From NCBI GenBank assembly GCA_013329175.1, contig DUKR01000114.1, positions 1 through 12,976 on the forward strand: a DNA stretch of 12,976 nucleotides, in the 5' to 3' direction. This document shows, piece by piece, positions 1 to 6,124 of the stretch (its first letter is position 1; every line of letters begins with the position of its first letter). The notes below the pieces were generated by a model. It saw only the letters and a program-made list of their open reading frames with translations, was not told where the DNA came from and did not search any database. Source of the DNA: Candidatus Woesearchaeota archaeon (lineage in GTDB: Archaea; Nanobdellota; Nanobdellia; Woesearchaeales; UBA11716). A program made the translations under genes and the position numbers.

Positions 1-10
1 CAGCACGGAA

Positions 11-50
11 AGGTTTATTAACAATAGTGAAGCATACTCAAAAAGGTGAT
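11..50 (+). promoter_or_regulatory. Promoter and ribosome binding site of the VOC/DUF1428 cassette
   Basis: GGTTTATTAAC at 11-21 resembles an archaeal TATA box. Transcription would start about 26 bases downstream, near 42, giving a short leader. AAGGTGAT at 43-50 is a good Shine-Dalgarno sequence six bases before the ATG at 57. This is why the ATG at 57 is preferred over an in-frame GTG at 27 that lies upstream of the binding site. Confidence 0.5.
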
Positions 51-56
51 TCTACA

Positions 57-503
57 ATGGCTAAGCATGTAAGACAAATATTTGTAAATCTGCCAGTAAA
101 AGACGTGAAAAAGTCAATAGCATTTTTTAAAAAATTAGGATTTGCCTATAACCCCCAGTTCACCGACGAAAACGCAGCATGCATCATTTTTGGCGAGCAT
201 ATCTATGCCATGGTGCTTGCTGAAAAGTTTTTCGGGGGTTTTATTCCGGGGAAAGCAATAGCAGATGCCTTCAAAAGCACTGAAGTTCTTGTTGCCCTGT
301 CGGCTGAAAGCAGGGCTGAGGTGGACAGCCTCATAAAGATGGCCGAATCAGCCGGAGGAAAGGAATACCGAAAAGCAGCAGACCATGGCTGGATGTATGC
401 CCGCGCCTTCCATGATTTGGATGGCCATATCTGGGAAATCCTGTACATGGACGAATCAAAGATGCCTAGCGAGATGAAAGACAAGGGAGGCGAACTAAAA
501 TGA
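57..503 (+). CDS. VOC (glyoxalase/bleomycin-resistance fold) family protein
   Basis: A 148-residue single-module vicinal-oxygen-chelate protein of the bacterial type similar to predicted lactoylglutathione-lyase-like proteins. The opening (QIFVNLPVKDVKKSIAFFKK, residues about 6-25) is the first beta-strand plus helix of the VOC fold, and the HDLDGHIWEILYMD stretch near residues 122-135 is the closing strand with a candidate metal ligand in the final E. The family is diverse (glyoxalases, dioxygenases, antibiotic-binding proteins) and the substrate cannot be named from sequence. The ATG at 57 is chosen for its Shine-Dalgarno sequence. Its stop overlaps the next start by four bases (ATGA), so it heads a translationally coupled cassette with a DUF1428 gene and a second VOC gene. 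Such sets are common in bacteria and unusual in archaea, suggesting transfer. Confidence 0.85.
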   Translation: MAKHVRQIFVNLPVKDVKKSIAFFKKLGFAYNPQFTDENAACIIFGEHIYAMVLAEKFFGGFIPGKAIADAFKSTEVLVALSAESRAEVDSLIKMAESAGGKEYRKAADHGWMYARAFHDLDGHIWEILYMDESKMPSEMKDKGGELK

Positions 504-874
504 AATACGTTGATGGTTTTGTTCTGGTGGTTTCGAAAAAGAGGGTTAAAGCATATCAGAAGATGGCTCAGATGGCTGGAAAAGTGTGGAAAAAGCACGG
601 TGCTCTTGCTTATTTTGAGTGTATGGGCGATGATCTTAATCCTGACATGTGCGGGATGAAAGCACTGATGTTTCCCAAAATGGCTAAGCTAAAGAAGGGA
701 GAAACCGTCTGGTTCTCATTTATCATGTACAAGTCAAGAAAACACAGGGACCTGGTCAATGCAAAGGTCATGAAAGACCCCTTGATGAATGCAAACGATT
801 GGAAAGACAAGCCCATGCCCTTTGACATGAAAAGGTTTGCGTATGCAGGGTTTAGGGCAATAGTGGAGGCGTAG
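500..874 (+). CDS. DUF1428 family protein (YbaA-like)
   Basis: A 124-residue protein recognised as DUF1428 from its start (MKYVDGFVLVV), the central ECMGDDLNPDMCGMK-like segment and the late segment with MNANDWKDKPMPFDMKRFAYAGF. Family members are about 115-125 residues, with a ferredoxin-like alpha/beta-barrel fold, and have no established biochemical role; E. coli YbaA is a member. There is no signal peptide or membrane segment. The start overlaps the preceding stop by four bases and a strong AGGGAGG lies ten bases upstream, inside the previous gene. It lies three bases ahead of the second VOC gene. In bacteria DUF1428 genes often sit beside VOC and dihydrofolate-reductase-like genes, exactly the order seen here, which supports import of the cassette as a block. 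Confidence 0.85.
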   Translation: MKYVDGFVLVVSKKRVKAYQKMAQMAGKVWKKHGALAYFECMGDDLNPDMCGMKALMFPKMAKLKKGETVWFSFIMYKSRKHRDLVNAKVMKDPLMNANDWKDKPMPFDMKRFAYAGFRAIVEA

Positions 875-877
875 ACA

Positions 878-1285
878 ATGGCAAATACAACAATGAACCC
901 AGTAGTCCATTTTGAAATGCCGGCTGCCGACAGGAAACGAATTGCAGCCTTTTACACTGAAGCCTTCGGCTGGAAAACCAGGCAATTGGGCGAAGAGATG
1001 GGCAATTACGTCCTTGCAACAACCATGGAGACTGACGATAAGGGAATGCCAAAGGAGCCAGGCAAAATCAATGGCGGCTTTTACCAGCAGACTAAGGATA
1101 TGCCACCACAGCATCCCTCTGTAGTCATTGCCGTTGATGACATCAGGGAATCAATGAAAAAAGTTGCAAAAGCAGGCGGCAAGATGCTTGGAGAGCCGAT
1201 GGACATACCAGGAGTAGGAACATACGTCTCCTTTAGGGACACCGAGGGCAACAGGCTAAGCATGCTGCAGCCAAACCCGATGTGA
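878..1285 (+). CDS. Second VOC family protein (glyoxalase-like)
   Basis: A 135-residue VOC-fold protein, different from the first one in the cassette. The start (NPVVHFEMPAADRKRIAAFY) and the end (TYVSFRDTEGNRLSMLQPNP) are typical of small COG3324-like glyoxalase-family proteins. His-11 near the first strand and a late acidic residue in the FRDTEGN turn are candidate ligand positions. Substrate unknown. The start lies three bases after the DUF1428 stop; GGAGG at 865-869 is the probable ribosome binding site. Because VOC domains often pair to form one active site, the two VOC proteins of this operon could form a heterodimer, but nothing in the sequence demonstrates this. Confidence 0.82.
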   Translation: MANTTMNPVVHFEMPAADRKRIAAFYTEAFGWKTRQLGEEMGNYVLATTMETDDKGMPKEPGKINGGFYQQTKDMPPQHPSVVIAVDDIRESMKKVAKAGGKMLGEPMDIPGVGTYVSFRDTEGNRLSMLQPNPM

Positions 1286-1299
1286 AGGGGAATTAATAA

Positions 1300-1494
1300 A
1301 TGAGAAGGCTAAATCTTCAGGTGCAACTGTCCTTGAATGGATTTGTTGCATGGCCAAATGGTGAGTTGGACTGGAGGGTCTGGAATAGGGATGACGAGTT
1401 AAAGAAGTGCGTCAATAAAAATAGGGCAAGAGAGGAAAACAAGCATGGCAACAAAGAAAGCAGCGTTTGGAGCAGGATGCTTCTGGGGAGTTGA
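1300..1494 (+). pseudogene. Truncated dihydrofolate-reductase-like (RibD C-terminal family) remnant
   Basis: Residues 1-39 read as the normal N-terminus of a DHFR/RibD-C family protein: first beta-strand LNLQVQLSLNGFVAWPNGELDW, then a DDELKKCVN helix. The family is usually 170-200 residues long. After about position 1416 the similarity stops and the frame runs through a low-complexity stretch, then out of frame into msrA, ending at 1494 after 64 codons. The start is intact, with AAGGGGAA at 1286-1293 as a ribosome binding site. The likeliest history is an internal deletion that removed about 80 percent of the gene and brought msrA next to its 5' end. The remnant cannot hold a DHFR fold, but its translation could deliver ribosomes to msrA, whose start at 1445 lies within it. 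The family call rests on about 39 residues. Confidence 0.65.
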
Positions 1495-1912
1495 GGAGGC
1501 CTTCAGGACACTTGCAGGAGTCAAGGAGACAGCAGTAGGCTACATGGGAGGAAGCACTGATAACCCAACCTATAAGGAGGTCTGCACCGACAGGACAGGG
1601 CACGCCGAGGTGGTGCAGGTAGCCTATGACCCTGAGGAGATATCCTATGCAGCGCTTCTTGAGGCATTCTGGAATTGCCATGACGCAACACAGGTCAACA
1701 GGCAGGGGCATGACGTTGGCACCCAGTACCGCTCTGTCATCTTCTGCCATGATGAGAAGCAGAAGAAAGCAGCTCAAGAGTCAAAGAAAAAGCAGCAGCA
1801 AAAGAATGGAAAGGCAATAGCGACAGCCATTGTGCAAGCTAAGGAGTTCTGGAGGGCCGAAGAATATCATCAGAAGTATCTCATGAGGCGGGGAATCAAT
1901 GTGTGCCATTAA
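1445..1912 (+). CDS. msrA: Peptide methionine sulfoxide reductase MsrA
   Basis: A 155-residue cytosolic enzyme that reduces the S-epimer of methionine sulfoxide in free methionine and proteins, repairing oxidative damage. The catalytic GCFWG motif is at residues 11-15 (Cys-12). Other signature blocks are GYMGGSTDNPTYKEVC, GHAEVV, HDVGTQYRS and AEEYHQKYL. Cys-154 in the terminal GINVCH could serve as a resolving cysteine, although the tail is short. The region KKKQQQKNGK (about 113-122) is unusually rich in Lys/Gln. An AGAGG at 1430-1434 precedes the ATG. It is the last gene of the cassette and shares its first 50 bases with the dihydrofolate-reductase remnant. A T-rich stretch at 1931-1940 may end the transcript. 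Confidence 0.93.
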   Translation: MATKKAAFGAGCFWGVEEAFRTLAGVKETAVGYMGGSTDNPTYKEVCTDRTGHAEVVQVAYDPEEISYAALLEAFWNCHDATQVNRQGHDVGTQYRSVIFCHDEKQKKAAQESKKKQQQKNGKAIATAIVQAKEFWRAEEYHQKYLMRRGINVCH

Positions 1913-1913
1913 G

Positions 1914-1943
1914 TTTTAATAGCTCAGTTCTTTTTATTTTCTA
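1914..1943 (+). promoter_or_regulatory. Leaderless promoter of the mutY-like gene, with T-rich end of the msrA transcript
   Basis: TTTTAATA at 1914-1921 is a TATA-like box centred about 26 bases before the ATG at 1944, and no Shine-Dalgarno sequence lies between them. This is the spacing expected for a leaderless archaeal transcript. TTTTTATTTT at 1931-1940 is also the kind of T-run at which archaeal RNA polymerase terminates, so the 31-base gap may both end the msrA operon and start mutY. Confidence 0.5.
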
Positions 1944-2744
1944 ATGGTATCAGATGAGCAAATCCGGAGATTTCAGAAGAAAGTTCTTTCATGGTACAAA
2001 AAGAACAGGCGGGACCTGCCATGGAGAAACACAACCGACCCCTACCACATCCTTCTCTCAGAAGTGATGCTCCAGCAGACACAGGTGGATAGGGTCATCC
2101 CCTATTATGAGAAATTCCTTCTTGCGTATCCCACTCTCCTTGATTTGGCAGCTGCTGGCAGAAAGGAGATTCTTGCCCTATGGTCAGGGCTTGGCTACAA
2201 CAGCCGCGTTGTAAGGCTCCATAAGCTTTGTAAGGAATTAGCCGCGCATCATCAGGGCACATTTCCGCATTCTGAAGAGGAATTGCGAAAGCTCCCTGGA
2301 ATAGGCCCCTACACTGCCAACGCCATCCTTGCCTTCGCATTCAATCGGGAGGTTGCAGTGGTTGATACCAACGTCAGAAGGGTCATCATGGCAGAACTCA
2401 ATCTTCCCCATGTCTTCACCATGAAGGAGATTGCTCACATCGCTAAGCGCTGTGTTCCCAAAGGAAAAGCCATGATATGGTACAATGCCCTGATGGACTA
2501 TGGCGCAACCCATCTTACGGCAAAAAAGACAGGGATAAGGCCAATAAGCAGGCAGTCACCATTTGAGGGCTCTGAGCGCCAGGCACGTGGAAAAATCCTG
2601 CGGCTGCTCATTAGAGAGGATGCAGTCCCCTACGAAAAACTAGCAGAAGAGGTGAAGCACAAAAACATCAAGGGTATCATCCAAAAGATGGAAAAAGAGG
2701 CATTGATAGAAAAAGACAAGAACGAGATAAGAATCGCTCACTGA
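1944..2744 (+). CDS. mutY: MutY-like A/G-specific adenine DNA glycosylase lacking the iron-sulfur cluster
   Basis: A 266-residue HhH-GPD base-excision enzyme predicted to remove adenine mispaired with 8-oxoguanine or guanine. Visible are LPWR near residues 25-28, the catalytic glutamate in SEVMLQQTQVDRV (Glu-40), the helix-hairpin-helix LPGIGPYTANAI (117-128) and the catalytic aspartate in VVDTNVRRV (Asp-141). The four cysteines that normally bind a [4Fe-4S] cluster after this core are absent: residues 186-207 contain none, and the protein has only Cys-96 and Cys-170. The NUDIX-like 8-oxoguanine recognition domain of full MutY (about 350 residues) is also missing. A basic tail (about 208-266) looks like a small winged-helix module. 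I recall similar cluster-less proteins in candidate-phylum bacteria and DPANN archaea. The gene overlaps the end of pckA by seven bases, tail to tail. Confidence 0.85.
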   Translation: MVSDEQIRRFQKKVLSWYKKNRRDLPWRNTTDPYHILLSEVMLQQTQVDRVIPYYEKFLLAYPTLLDLAAAGRKEILALWSGLGYNSRVVRLHKLCKELAAHHQGTFPHSEEELRKLPGIGPYTANAILAFAFNREVAVVDTNVRRVIMAELNLPHVFTMKEIAHIAKRCVPKGKAMIWYNALMDYGATHLTAKKTGIRPISRQSPFEGSERQARGKILRLLIREDAVPYEKLAEEVKHKNIKGIIQKMEKEALIEKDKNEIRIAH

Positions 2745-4315
2745 TGCTTGGGCCCTGCACTTCTGGTCTCCTCAGGCGCATCAGGAAAGCGCTCAAAATT
2801 CCGGATGAAGAGTCCTGCAAGTTCGCTTGCTTTCTGCTCATATCCTTTCCTGTCATCCCATGTCAATGCAGGGTCAAGGAGGGATGATGCAACTCCGTTG
2901 CAGGAGAGCGGGACAGAAAAACCAAATATCTGGTCAGTCCTGCATCGGGCTAACACAAGCTCGCCGGAAAGAATAGAAGAAACTATCCCTCTTGTCGTAG
3001 CGATGTCGAACCTCCTGCCAACACCGTAGGGCCCTCCTGTCCAGCCAGTATTGACAAGATATACCGTCGCACCATATCGCTGCATATATTTTTTCAGGAG
3101 CTTTGCGTATACTGACGGGTCCATAGGCATGAAGGGCTCGCCAAACAGTGTTGAGAACGTGGCAATGGGTTTTGTCACACCTCGCTCAGTTCCTGCAAGC
3201 TTGCTGGTATAGCCTGACATAAAGTGATACATTGCCTGCTCTGCTGAAAGCCTTGCTACAGGCGGCATCACCCCTGAGGCATCAGCAGTCAGAAAAATGA
3301 TGTTCTTTGGGTGGCTTCCTCTTCCGGATTCCACTATGTTAGGGATATAATGCAGTGGATACCCTGCTCTTGTGTTTTCGGTGATGGAATCATCAGAAAA
3401 ATCGTGGCTGCCATCCTCCCTCACCACGACGTTCTCAAGCAGTGCGCCATGCCTGATAGCCTCCCATATCTGGGGCTCTTTTTCCTTCTTCAGGTTGATG
3501 CACTTTGCATAGCAGCCTCCTTCAAAGTTGAAGATTCCCTGCTCGCTCCAGCCATGCTCATCATCGCCTATAAGCATTCTCTCTTGGTCAGCTGAAAGCG
3601 TAGTCTTTCCTGTTCCTGAAAGCCCCAAAAACAGTGCAACGTCATTGTCTTTGCCGACATTGGCACTGCAGTGCATGGGAAGGATTCCCTTCTTTGGAAG
3701 GATGTAGTTCATCACAGAGAACAATGCCTTCTTGATTTCACCCGCATAGCCTGTACCTCCAATGAGGATAATCCCTGCCTCAAGGCTTATGACGATGAAG
3801 GCTTCAGAATTGATGCCAAACTCTTTAGGGGAGTCAGCAACACATCCTGGAGCGACAAGCACGGTGAGCGAAGGGGTATGTGACAGCAACTCTTCTCTTA
3901 TCAGCCGTCGCAGCAATTGGTGCGCAAACAGGTTATGGCTTGCGTGCTCCGTCACCACCCTCACCTGGAGTGAGCATTGCGGGTCAGCCCCCACACACCC
4001 ATCGAACACATAGGTATGGGGCAGCATGGAAAGATATCCCCTCATGTGGGTGAGCAGCCTTAAAAAATTATCATGGGACAATGGCTTGTTTACCTTTCCC
4101 CATGCGATATCCTTTGAGACCGAAGGATCATTGACAATGAAGCGGTCATTTGGGCTTCTCCCTGTATAGGGCGCGGTATTGATGAGTAGTGCTCCCGTGT
4201 GGGTAAGCGTCCCTTCATCCCTTTTCAGCGCATGGGTGATGAGCTCATGGGGAGAAAGGTTCCTGTAGACTTTTCTGACAATGATTCCCATCGCTTTGAG
4301 TTGCTGCTCGACCAT
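2738..4315 (-). CDS. pckA: Phosphoenolpyruvate carboxykinase (ATP)
   Basis: A 525-residue enzyme that converts oxaloacetate and ATP to phosphoenolpyruvate, ADP and CO2, the entry step of gluconeogenesis; the length is normal for the ATP-type family. It aligns by eye with E. coli PckA throughout. TGRSPNDRF (51-59) holds the substrate-binding Arg, GEIKKALFSVMNY (from 192) the catalytic lysine, MHCSANVG (214-221) the metal-binding histidine, GLSGTGKTT (231-239) the P-loop and IGDDEHGW (249-256) the kinase-2 metal site. FEGGCYAKC, TENTRAGYP and LAGTERG blocks are also present. The start is supported by alignment (LKAMGI matching the bacterial LEAYGI), but no Shine-Dalgarno sequence is seen. The upstream leader is rich in inverted repeats. 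It serves the same pathway as the glpX-fba-gap operon about 5 kb away. Confidence 0.97.
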   Translation of the reverse strand: MVEQQLKAMGIIVRKVYRNLSPHELITHALKRDEGTLTHTGALLINTAPYTGRSPNDRFIVNDPSVSKDIAWGKVNKPLSHDNFLRLLTHMRGYLSMLPHTYVFDGCVGADPQCSLQVRVVTEHASHNLFAHQLLRRLIREELLSHTPSLTVLVAPGCVADSPKEFGINSEAFIVISLEAGIILIGGTGYAGEIKKALFSVMNYILPKKGILPMHCSANVGKDNDVALFLGLSGTGKTTLSADQERMLIGDDEHGWSEQGIFNFEGGCYAKCINLKKEKEPQIWEAIRHGALLENVVVREDGSHDFSDDSITENTRAGYPLHYIPNIVESGRGSHPKNIIFLTADASGVMPPVARLSAEQAMYHFMSGYTSKLAGTERGVTKPIATFSTLFGEPFMPMDPSVYAKLLKKYMQRYGATVYLVNTGWTGGPYGVGRRFDIATTRGIVSSILSGELVLARCRTDQIFGFSVPLSCNGVASSLLDPALTWDDRKGYEQKASELAGLFIRNFERFPDAPEETRSAGPKHQ

Positions 4316-4328
4316 GGTGTGCTATTAT

Positions 4329-4397
4329 GGAGAAATGCGTTGATATTGTGACACTGCGATGGATTGCATCTGCTGACACCTCTCCACGCATTTCGCC
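4329..4397 (-). promoter_or_regulatory. Inverted repeat in the pckA leader
   Basis: GGAGAAATGCGT at 4329-4340 and ACGCATTTCGCC at 4386-4397 are complementary at 11 of 12 positions, nine of them consecutive. They would close a long stem in the pckA 5' region with a 45-base loop. The right edge is 14 bases from the pckA start codon. The stem would lie in the leader if transcription starts near 4400, as the TATTTATG at 4430-4423 (minus strand) would predict. Function unknown: it may be a leader regulatory structure or an operator. Confidence 0.4.
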
Positions 4398-4403
4398 TAT
4401 TGA

Positions 4404-4440
4404 ATAATTGCGGCTACTGTCACATAAATACCGCAATTAT
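4404..4440 (-). repeat. 10-base inverted repeat at the 3' end of the small membrane protein gene
   Basis: ATAATTGCGG at 4404-4413 and CCGCAATTAT at 4431-4440 form a perfect 10-base inverted repeat around a 17-base spacer. On the minus strand the first arm covers the stop codon of the small gene at 4437-4577. A close relative lies just after proB (8486-8521). The spacer contains TATTTATG on the minus strand, so this could alternatively be an operator around the pckA TATA box. Confidence 0.5.
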
Positions 4441-4577
4441 CCATATTTTTCACTAATCCCTTGATGTTTCATTATCTTTGATATTTTCTTATCCAATAAT
4501 ACAAGCAGCCTTAATGTATAGATAATTGCTGCCAAACAACCGATGCTTATTAAAAAACTAATTTGTGCAAAATCCAT
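4437..4577 (-). CDS. Small membrane protein, 46 residues
   Basis: A short reading frame, ATG at 4577-4575 to TAA at 4439-4437. The product is 46 residues: a short polar start, one hydrophobic segment (about residues 7-28, FLISIGCLAAIIYTLRLLVL) and a basic tail with several lysines (DKKISKIMKHQG...). This is the profile of a single-pass membrane protein with the positive tail inside. AGGTG lies seven bases before the ATG and overlaps the TGA of the upstream gene (4588), so translation is very probably coupled to it. I do not recognise a family. It could be an accessory subunit or membrane anchor for the HUMPS-family protein, or work with the SPFH membrane protein encoded upstream; both are guesses. 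The strong binding site, coupling and membrane profile argue that it is a real gene. Confidence 0.7.
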   Translation of the reverse strand: MDFAQISFLISIGCLAAIIYTLRLLVLLDKKISKIMKHQGISEKYG

Positions 4578-4587
4578 TATTAACACC

Positions 4588-5253
4588 TCACTCAATCGTT
4601 TTTAAAAATTGTTCTGCAACTTTTGCAACATCTTTATCTGATGTTATGCCTGTCCATGGGTCTGCCGTAGTAACAATATTTACAACTACAATATTTGCAC
4701 CATTAAAAATAGCACTGCTTGCTTCCTTTAAATCTACTCCTCCTGCCGCTGAGATCAACACGTCGTATTTACTTCTGATTTTATTGATATGTTTATACTT
4801 GATTACTTTACCCCAAGTGGTTTCTTCATCTCTTCCTTTATGTAAGATAACAACCTCTGGTGGGCGGTTTAATTTTAATACAATTTTCAATGGATCTTCA
4901 ACATTAATCATATCAATCATAGAAACAAGATTTAGCTCCTTACACCTTTTAATAAATAGGCTGATTGTTTCAACAGACGCGCTTCCAAGGACAGTTGCAG
5001 CAGACGCCCCTGCATTATAAGCCAAATCTACTTCCTCTAACGCGCCATCCATAGTCTTTAAATCAGCAACGACAAAGCCGCTCCAGATTTCTTTTATCTT
5101 GTTAATTCCATTAAATCCTTCCCTTTTGATAAATGGTGTTCCAGCTTCAATAAAAATTCTGTCACTTCTGGGAATTAGTGGAAGAGTTCTATTAACCGCA
5201 AGTAAATCATCATTAAATGCTATTTGGAGATACCTCTTTTTATGTTCTAACAT
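4588..5253 (-). CDS. OMPDC/HUMPS-superfamily protein (3-hexulose-6-phosphate synthase-like)
   Basis: A 221-residue beta/alpha-barrel protein of the orotidine-5'-phosphate-decarboxylase suprafamily. FIEAGTPFIKREG (34-46) and VADLKTMDGA (62-71), with the Asp-x-Lys-x-x-Asp active-site triad (Asp-64, Lys-66, Asp-69), match 3-hexulose-6-phosphate and 3-keto-gulonate-6-phosphate enzymes. In archaea such an enzyme often makes ribulose 5-phosphate from hexulose 6-phosphate. AAGGVDLKEA (169-178) is the next conserved block, but the usual VVGRAI phosphate-binding motif reads VVVNIVTTADPW (189-200), without the arginine. The substrate is therefore open, and no partner isomerase (PHI) is in the window. 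The start at 5253 is chosen because GGAGGAT lies just before it; an ATG five codons upstream would place that site inside the gene. AT-rich like its neighbours. Confidence 0.75.
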   Translation of the reverse strand: MLEHKKRYLQIAFNDDLLAVNRTLPLIPRSDRIFIEAGTPFIKREGFNGINKIKEIWSGFVVADLKTMDGALEEVDLAYNAGASAATVLGSASVETISLFIKRCKELNLVSMIDMINVEDPLKIVLKLNRPPEVVILHKGRDEETTWGKVIKYKHINKIRSKYDVLISAAGGVDLKEASSAIFNGANIVVVNIVTTADPWTGITSDKDVAKVAEQFLKTIE

Positions 5254-5331
5254 TTCTAAATCCTCCATTTATGCATCAAATATCACAAGTATTTTTGTGC
5301 GGGGTTTGACCAGTTGCTATGTTGCGTATTT

Positions 5332-6075
5332 TTAGGATTTCGAAAATTTTCTAATCAGGTCACCCATATCTGAAGGAAGGAATAAAACAATTTTTTCAGA
5401 TGGGTCTGCTGCAATATCTCTTATGGTCTGCAGAGTTCTTAATTGAATTGCTACCGGATTTGTTGAGAGATTATCTGCCGCTTTTTTCAGATTTTCAGAT
5501 GCTTTTAATTCTCCTTCAGCAGAAATAATAACTGCTCTTCTCTCTCTTTCAGATTCGGCTTGCTTAGCCATTGCTCTTTTCATTTCAGCAGGCAACTCAA
5601 CTTCCTGAATTTTTATTGATTCAATATCCACCCCCCAGCCAGAGGTTTCTGTATCTACTATCTTCTTTATGCTTGCTGCAATTTTCTCTCTTTCTGTTAA
5701 AACAAAGTCCAGTTCATAGTTGCCTACAACATCCCGTAAAGCTCCTTGTGTAAATTGTCTGACCGCATATTCAAAATCCTCTATTTTTATTACAACATCA
5801 GCAGGCCTTTCAACTTTAAAGAAAACGACAGTATTTGCAAGGAGAGGAATATTATCTTTTGTCATAACTTCTTGTTTTGGAATATCAGCAGTTTTAATAC
5901 GCATATCAATCTTTCTCATTGTTTGGAATATCGGCACAATCCAATTTAATCCAGGTTCTTTAATGTGGCTATATTTTCCTAGAGTAAAAACAACTCCCCG
6001 CTCATATTGGTAAAGCATTCTTATTCCAAATATTGCAAGAAAAACAATCAGTCCTATTATGTATATCCAAATCAT
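5332..6075 (-). CDS. SPFH/Band 7 (stomatin/slipin-like) membrane protein
   Basis: A 247-residue protein. Residues 2-20 (IWIYIIGLIVFLAIFGIRM) form an N-terminal membrane segment, followed by a full SPFH domain (about 23-190) beginning YERGVVFTLGKYSHIKEPGLNWIVPIF. Conserved blocks include IDMRIKTADIPKQEVMTKDNIPL and GNYELDFVLTEREKIAASI. A charged helix, probably coiled coil (about 165-205, EMKRAMAKQAESERERRAVI), promotes oligomerisation. Slipins form large membrane-associated rings linked to membrane quality control. They often pair with an NfeD-family protein, which is not seen here. A strong GAGGTGAGG lies just before the ATG and a clear TATA box is 40 bases upstream. The next gene in the same direction starts 78 bases beyond the stop, so one transcript may include the HUMPS-like and small membrane genes. 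Confidence 0.92.
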   Translation of the reverse strand: MIWIYIIGLIVFLAIFGIRMLYQYERGVVFTLGKYSHIKEPGLNWIVPIFQTMRKIDMRIKTADIPKQEVMTKDNIPLLANTVVFFKVERPADVVIKIEDFEYAVRQFTQGALRDVVGNYELDFVLTEREKIAASIKKIVDTETSGWGVDIESIKIQEVELPAEMKRAMAKQAESERERRAVIISAEGELKASENLKKAADNLSTNPVAIQLRTLQTIRDIAADPSEKIVLFLPSDMGDLIRKFSKS

Positions 6076-6078
6076 TTT

Positions 6079-6124
6079 ACCTCACCTCTTGAATAATAAG
6101 ATTAGAAGATATCTATTTTATAAA
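6079..6124 (-). promoter_or_regulatory. Promoter and ribosome binding site of the SPFH gene
   Basis: On the minus strand TTTATAAA (6124-6117) is a near-consensus archaeal TATA box. A start about 26 bases on (near 6095) would give a leader of roughly 20 bases containing GAGGTGAGG (6088-6080), directly ahead of the ATG at 6075. This is the clearest promoter in the window that pairs a TATA box with a Shine-Dalgarno sequence. Confidence 0.65.

Noticed and set aside
27..56. Upstream GTG start for the first VOC gene
   Set aside because: The Shine-Dalgarno sequence AAGGTGAT at 43-50 would lie inside the gene, and the family N-terminus fits the ATG at 57.
4565..5020. Long plus-strand frame opposite the HUMPS-like gene
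   Set aside because: It is a shadow of the minus-strand gene, which has clear active-site motifs and a ribosome binding site.
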